Made by a program: the position numbers and the translations under genes. Shown piece after piece: positions 6,847-10,160 of a stretch of 10,160 nt of DNA. Under the pieces are notes generated by a model that saw only the letters and a program-made list of their open reading frames with translations, was not told the origin of the DNA and did no database searches. The number at the start of each line of letters is the position of its first letter. The stretch's first letter is position 1. This stretch comes from an uncultured Collinsella sp. (lineage in GTDB: Bacteria; Actinomycetota; Coriobacteriia; Coriobacteriales; Coriobacteriaceae): contig UROC01000071.1 of NCBI GenBank assembly GCA_900549345.1, positions 1 to 10,160 on the forward strand. Reading direction: 5' to 3'.

Positions 6847-7352
6847 GTGCGAAGAAGCCGCCCCGCCTCGCAGGACTGGGGCGTCGCAAGAAACTCGTCG
6901 TTGTCTGTCTGGCTATCGTCTGCGCCCTTGTCGCCGTAGGACTATACGCCTGGCAGTCGCAGCCCGTGCCCGAAGCGGGCGCCTCAGTCACGACGGCAGA
7001 GGGTAAATCGCGACAAGAAATCCAAGATGAGCTCGATGCCATCGTCCGCGACAACATGATGACGATTTCGGTCGCGCCGGTCGCTCAGCTACAGGAGGAC
7101 GGCAAGCTGCGCGTCAACGTGCAAAACGTCCAAGACAATAAATTTCCCCAGCGATTCCGCGTCATCCAAAACGACGAGACCATGTACGAATCCGGTGTGG
7201 TCGAGACCGGCAAGACAATCGAGACGTGCCCCGCCGGCGACATCAAGGAAGGCGAGGCATACATCGAGATCCAGGCACTCGATGCCAAGACCCTCGACAG
7301 CCACGGCAATCCGACACGTGTCAAGGTACGGGTTGAGCAAGCCGAGAACTAG
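6843..7352 (+). CDS. Single-pass membrane protein with beta-rich extracytoplasmic domain
   Basis: A 169-aa protein. Residues 1-17 are basic (MSAKKPPRLAGLGRRKK), 18-37 form one membrane segment (LVVVCLAIVCALVAVGLYAW), and 38-169 lie outside the cell. After a charged helical stretch (55-70) the domain reads MMTISVAPVAQLQEDGKLRV and NVQNVQDNKFPQRFRVIQND, with alternating residues typical of a beta-sandwich, and includes YESGVVETGKTIE (115-127). From memory, small anchored proteins with this layout occur in Gram-positive clusters encoding secreted surface proteins; I cannot name a family. It starts in an ATGA overlap with the previous gene. A stem-loop lies in the 90-nt gap to the next gene. Confidence 0.8.
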   Translation: MSAKKPPRLAGLGRRKKLVVVCLAIVCALVAVGLYAWQSQPVPEAGASVTTAEGKSRQEIQDELDAIVRDNMMTISVAPVAQLQEDGKLRVNVQNVQDNKFPQRFRVIQNDETMYESGVVETGKTIETCPAGDIKEGEAYIEIQALDAKTLDSHGNPTRVKVRVEQAEN

Positions 7353-7405
7353 CTTTTTCGACCGACGCGGCACCGCACGCAATTCACCAGCATTCGTCCA
7401 ATCAT

Positions 7406-7422
7406 CGCGGGGACGGCCCGCG
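7406..7422 (+). promoter_or_regulatory. GC-rich stem-loop before the 199-aa gene
   Basis: CGCGGG (7406-7411) and CCCGCG (7417-7422) form a perfect 6-bp stem with a 5-nt loop, nine bases before the AAAGGA ribosome binding site (7431-7436) of the next gene. There is no T-run. It could mark an RNA-processing or stability boundary giving the secreted genes a different expression level. That role is inference. Confidence 0.4.
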
Positions 7423-7442
7423 GCGAATAGAAAGGAACGACC

Positions 7443-8042
7443 ATGGACATCACCAGGAACATGAACGGAGCCAGAGCGCTCGTCGTGGGCGCAGGGCTCG
7501 CGCTCTCGCTCGCAATGGGCGCCGCCCCGACGCCAGCTCTGGCAGCCGGGCGCGTTGGAACCACAAAAGTAATGGTCAGGACCGAGATCGACAACGTAGA
7601 GTTCAAAGTTCCGACGGTTATTCCCTTCGTCGCCAAGGCCGACGGCACGCTTCAGGGCCCCTCAGAAGACGCGACCACCATCGACAATCATTCGGCCTAC
7701 GGCATCCATGTCACCAACATGAAGATCGACGCCATGAACACCTGGACCATTGCCGCCGACGCCAAGGCCGGAACCGCGCAGAATTCCATCGACTTTAAGG
7801 TCGGCCCCAACGGCGCACTCCAGAACGCCAGCGCCGCAATGCAGGAGACGGGCCTCGATCTTTCCAAGAATGCAGCCTTCGACATGGGCTACCAGGGCAT
7901 TGCCGGCGGCACGGACAAAATTAAGCTCAAGACAAGCGGAAACGTCGCCCGCGTCACGCGCGACATCTTCCGCGTAACCGGCGAAGGCGATCAAGTTGCA
8001 ACGATCACCTGGACGGTCGAGCCCGGTGCGCACACGGCATAA
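7443..8042 (+). CDS. Secreted beta-rich surface protein (WxL-like in pattern)
   Basis: A 199-aa exported protein. Residues 1-35 are a classical signal peptide with cleavage near PALA-A (residues 31-35). The mature part contains VEFKVPTVIPFVAKADGTL (about 52-70), then an N-H-S segment with GIHVTNMKIDAMNTWTI, and ends ATITWTVEP. The order Val-Pro-Thr, D-G-T, Asn, V-T-N and a closing TITWT recalls Gram-positive secreted proteins related to WxL or pilin-like beta-sandwich proteins. I see no LPXTG signal and no C-terminal membrane segment, so it is either released or held by partners. The ATG has AAAGGA six bases upstream. The last 17 nt overlap the next gene. The family assignment is a resemblance from memory and may be wrong. 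Confidence 0.75.
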   Translation: MDITRNMNGARALVVGAGLALSLAMGAAPTPALAAGRVGTTKVMVRTEIDNVEFKVPTVIPFVAKADGTLQGPSEDATTIDNHSAYGIHVTNMKIDAMNTWTIAADAKAGTAQNSIDFKVGPNGALQNASAAMQETGLDLSKNAAFDMGYQGIAGGTDKIKLKTSGNVARVTRDIFRVTGEGDQVATITWTVEPGAHTA

Positions 8043-8307
8043 GGCCGTCGCCCTGGCCACCGCCGTCAGTATCCTAGCGTTTGGGCCAGCCATGGCCTTT
8101 GCCCAGCAAGAACAGGCGCAGGCCGCCACGCAGGTGACGGTCGACCTCTCGGAGCTCGACCGCGGCAACTGCAAGGAACCGTTGGCACAGACAGACGACA
8201 GACGATGGCTCTTGGCAGCAGGCGCCACGACAGCAGGCGCGGGAACCGCCGGCCTCGGTCTGCACATCAAACGCAGCCAGAAACGAAACACGGACAGGCC
8301 GCACTAA
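8026..8307 (+). CDS. 93-aa secreted mini-protein with cell-wall sorting-like C terminus (LAQTD)
   Basis: The protein has a signal peptide (residues 1-26, MRTRHKAVALATAVSILAFG then PAMAFA), a mature region of only about 25 residues (QVTVDLSELDRGNCKEP), then L53-A-Q-T-D, a hydrophobic stretch (61-81, WLLAAGATTAGAGTAGLGLH plus one) and a basic tail KRSQKR (82-87). This is the three-part layout of a sortase signal. Actinobacterial class E sortases use LAxTG; here Asp replaces Gly. I chose the GTG at 8026 because it puts the basic residues directly before the hydrophobic core; a TTG at 7996 in frame is an alternative, and no strong ribosome binding site is visible. It overlaps the preceding gene by 17 nt. 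It lies 18 nt before the 476-aa gene. The function is unknown. Confidence 0.65.
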   Translation: MRTRHKAVALATAVSILAFGPAMAFAQQEQAQAATQVTVDLSELDRGNCKEPLAQTDDRRWLLAAGATTAGAGTAGLGLHIKRSQKRNTDRPH

Positions 8308-8325
8308 ATTAGCTAAGGAGACCCC

Positions 8326-9756
8326 ATGGCATCGAAGAACCTTTTGCCCGTCGTCGCACTCTGCGGCGCGCTCGCAACCGGAACGCCTGTCGCCGCTTGG
8401 GCGACTCCCGTCATGGCAGACTCCTTACCAGCAGCCCTAAGCTCCGCACCAAATCCGTCGAGCGCCATTGCGTGCAAGCGTTTTTCGTTCGCACAGGCCG
8501 CAATCTCAACCTCGGGATGCCTTCGTCGTAATACGGACGGCTCGATAGTCGTGGATATCAATCGTTCGAACAAGGCAAACGGCTCCCAGGCGGGGTGCGC
8601 CGTCTGCACGTGGCGCTCGATTGTGCTCGATGCAGATGGCGATCCGTGCGATTTGGGGTTGCGCATCGATATCGCTTCGGTCGATGACTCGGCGAACGGA
8701 GCGAAGGTCGCCTTCGACGGTGCGTTTTTCGAGAAAGGAGGCGGTATATGTCTGGGCTGCGCCGCCGCGAATGCAGACGATGTGCAGCCCACCCTCTCAT
8801 TCACGGCATCGCTGCGGCTGACCAAGGCGGGCACCGATGCCATCGCGGCGGGAGAAGCATCCCTGCTGTTCTACGCCGCCAGCACCGAAGACACAGACAT
8901 TCATTTCGAGAAGCCAGCCGGATCGCTCAGCCTTACGCGCGGGACGGAGGCAGGCCCTATTGCGATCGATACCCACACGCTAGGCAGGCAACGCATTCTT
9001 GCCGACCCGGCGCTTCTCGAGATGGAGTGGAACGGATCCGGAGCCGTCGGGATTGTCCCCTCCGCGCTTGACGCCAAGACGCTCCCCTCAAACGACGAAC
9101 CCATCAACGCAACCATACAAGAAGAGAGCACGGACAAAGAAGCAGGTGCGGGCGACACGCCGTCGCCGGCAAACAGCGTCCCAGCTTCTTTCGAAGCACC
9201 GAATGAGCCCGCTACCGGTCCAAACGATCCCGAGCTCGCGGACAGTCTGGGGCTTGCTGATCCTCAGGAGATCGATGAAGGTAACTGCTGCGTGCTTGCC
9301 GCCCTCGACCACACAGAGGTCATCGATGCTGCAAACATCGAAGTTGCCGCCGCCAATCAGCCCGTCCGCAAGTCGGCCATCATCGCATTTCCCGAATCCA
9401 TCGAAGTCGTCTTTTTGCCATCGGGCGAGGTCGTGGCCCCAACACTGCTCACCTTGTTGGGCGCCAAGAATACTCGAAACGAAATTAAAAAGGTCACGGT
9501 TGTCGACCCTGCAACCACCGCTAAACTGCGTCTATACGCCGTTGCCCCAGACGGAGGCAAGACCTTGGAATTCGATGGCGACACACTTCTAGCCTGGCGA
9601 CGTCTGGACATTATGCAAGACGTCTCGTATCAGATCGAACTCGAAGGGTTTGATCGTGCCCGCGATGCCAATATCATCGCCGCGGCTATTGAATCCCCGC
9701 AGCGGCCTATGACACTGCGCTTTGACTACTACCCCTATGTCCCGACAACCACCTGA
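8326..9756 (+). CDS. 476-aa secreted Cys-containing two-domain surface protein
   Basis: I do not recognise a named family. Residues 1-31 look like a signal peptide (MASKNLLPVVALCGALATGT, cleavage near 26-31). An N-terminal domain (about 48-250) holds seven cysteines, including C91-A-V-C94 and C142-L-G-C145, in a beta-rich context. Residues 255-315 form an acidic, Pro/Ser/Asn-rich linker. Then come EIDEGNCC (315-322) and a C-terminal domain (348-472), with AFPESIEVVFLPSGEVVAPT (354-373) and a closing MTLRFDYYPYV. There is no LPXTG motif or membrane anchor. The ATG follows TAAGGAG by five bases, an excellent site. It ends the five-gene locus. The C-terminal domain resembles the 199-aa protein in pattern, and the GNC motif recurs in the 93-aa protein, suggesting that the products assemble together. 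Confidence 0.8.
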   Translation: MASKNLLPVVALCGALATGTPVAAWATPVMADSLPAALSSAPNPSSAIACKRFSFAQAAISTSGCLRRNTDGSIVVDINRSNKANGSQAGCAVCTWRSIVLDADGDPCDLGLRIDIASVDDSANGAKVAFDGAFFEKGGGICLGCAAANADDVQPTLSFTASLRLTKAGTDAIAAGEASLLFYAASTEDTDIHFEKPAGSLSLTRGTEAGPIAIDTHTLGRQRILADPALLEMEWNGSGAVGIVPSALDAKTLPSNDEPINATIQEESTDKEAGAGDTPSPANSVPASFEAPNEPATGPNDPELADSLGLADPQEIDEGNCCVLAALDHTEVIDAANIEVAAANQPVRKSAIIAFPESIEVVFLPSGEVVAPTLLTLLGAKNTRNEIKKVTVVDPATTAKLRLYAVAPDGGKTLEFDGDTLLAWRRLDIMQDVSYQIELEGFDRARDANIIAAAIESPQRPMTLRFDYYPYVPTTT

Positions 9757-9780
9757 GGCTTAAATGCTGCGCATCATTCC

Positions 9781-9804
9781 TAATACCACTTATATAACGT
9801 ATTA
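9781..9804. repeat. AT-rich nested palindromes before the DUF554 gene
   Basis: TAATAC (9781-9786) is matched by GTATTA (9799-9804), and the palindrome TTATATAA (9790-9797) lies between them. The stretch is strikingly AT-rich for this DNA. It could be an operator, or part of the end of the upstream transcript. It has no GC stem or T-run, so it is not a normal terminator. Confidence 0.35.
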
Positions 9805-9835
9805 GATGAGTCGCGATGTGCCTCGCATTTCGTTC

Positions 9836-9844
9836 TGCTACGAT
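9836..9844 (+). promoter_or_regulatory. Extended -10 promoter for the DUF554 gene
   Basis: TGCTACGAT contains an extended -10 (TGN) next to TACGAT, which matches four of six consensus positions. Transcription would begin near 9851, about 24 nt before the ATG and just ahead of the CAGGAGG ribosome binding site at 9864-9870. No good -35 is visible, as expected for an extended -10. Confidence 0.45.
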
Positions 9845-9874
9845 TGCCACGTTGGCATCAATACAGGAGGGCTC

Positions 9875-10160
9875 ATGCCGGGCTTGGGAACAATCATCAA
9901 CGTTGCGCTTTTAGTTGCGGGCGGTCTTTTGGGATTAGCGGGCGGCCGCTTCATTACACCGCGCATCCAAGACACGCTCATGAAAGCATCGGGGCTGTGC
10001 GTCCTGTTTATCGGCCTGGGCGGCACCATGCAAAAGATGCTCATCATCGATGGAAAGGCGCTAGCGACCACCGGTACCACCATGCTCATCGTCTCATTTG
10101 CGCTCGGCTCGCTCATCGGCGAGGCCGTCAACTTGGAAGCCGCCATCGAGAACCTTGGCG
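9875..10160 (+). CDS. DUF554 family membrane protein, N-terminal part
   Basis: The gene is cut by the right edge; 95 codons are visible from the ATG, which has CAGGAGG four bases upstream. The translation begins MPGLGTIINVALLVAGGLLG, continues with DTLMKASGLCVLFIGLGGTM, and reaches LIVSFALGSLIGEAVNLEAA. This is the DUF554 (YdfK/YqgA) pattern: GTI-N at the start, a conserved L-CVL-IG-GG segment, and a LG-LIGE motif followed by an acidic helix. Members are small integral membrane proteins of unknown function, often about 230 aa. The gene has its own promoter candidate and a 118-nt gap from the surface-protein locus, so it is probably a separate transcription unit. Confidence 0.85.
   Translation, partial: MPGLGTIINVALLVAGGLLGLAGGRFITPRIQDTLMKASGLCVLFIGLGGTMQKMLIIDGKALATTGTTMLIVSFALGSLIGEAVNLEAAIENLG

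Noticed and set aside
8313..8843. Minus-strand open frame opposite the 476-aa gene
   Set aside because: The plus-strand gene has a strong ribosome binding site, a signal peptide and operon context; the opposite frame has none.
1..10160. CRISPR arrays, tRNA genes, insertion sequences, toxin-antitoxin pairs
   Set aside because: I looked for regularly spaced repeats, tRNA-like cloverleaf segments, terminal repeats with transposase motifs and small toxin pairs, and saw none.

Overview
The window looks like chromosomal DNA from a GC-rich gut anaerobe. A Coriobacteriia (Collinsella-like) actinobacterium is my best guess, based on base composition, GTG/TTG starts, the anaerobic Etf-linked flavoenzyme module and the style of the secreted proteins. 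This assignment is inference; no rRNA or other marker gene is present. I see no tRNA, CRISPR array, insertion sequence or phage gene.

Left part (1-2581): the 5' part of a 2-keto-3-deoxygluconate permease (KdgT family) runs off the left edge on the minus strand. An azlC-azlD pair, a predicted branched-chain amino-acid exporter, is also on the minus strand. It is divergent from a plus-strand HD-domain hydrolase. The azlC/HD intergenic region holds a perfect 11-bp inverted repeat that covers the annotated TTG start of azlC.

Middle (2578-6203): a tightly packed three-gene minus-strand operon encodes an FAD-linked 2-hydroxyacid (probably lactate) dehydrogenase, EtfB, and EtfA with an N-terminal two-[4Fe-4S] ferredoxin domain. 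This is the composition of the electron-confurcating lactate dehydrogenase/Etf complex (LctBCD type), which oxidises lactate with NAD+ at the expense of reduced ferredoxin. The HD gene and the etfA gene converge and overlap by 4 nt at their stops.

Right part (6204-9756): a 346-bp divergent control region with phased GTCA repeats and a stem-loop precedes a five-gene plus-strand locus. Its products are a 98-aa acidic cytoplasmic protein, a 169-aa single-pass membrane protein with a predicted beta-rich exterior domain, a 199-aa secreted beta-rich protein, a 93-aa secreted mini-protein ending in a sortase-signal-like tail (LAQTD, hydrophobic stretch, basic tail), and a 476-aa secreted Cys-containing protein. 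Overlaps and short gaps suggest one operon for a cell-surface structure. I cannot name the system, and it is the most promising candidate for something undescribed. The last two proteins share the motif D-x-x-E-[LI]-D-x-G-N-C, and the C-terminal domain of the 476-aa protein resembles the 199-aa protein in pattern.

Right edge (9757-10160): a short intergenic region with AT-rich nested palindromes and a probable extended -10 promoter leads into the start of a DUF554-family membrane protein, cut by the window end.
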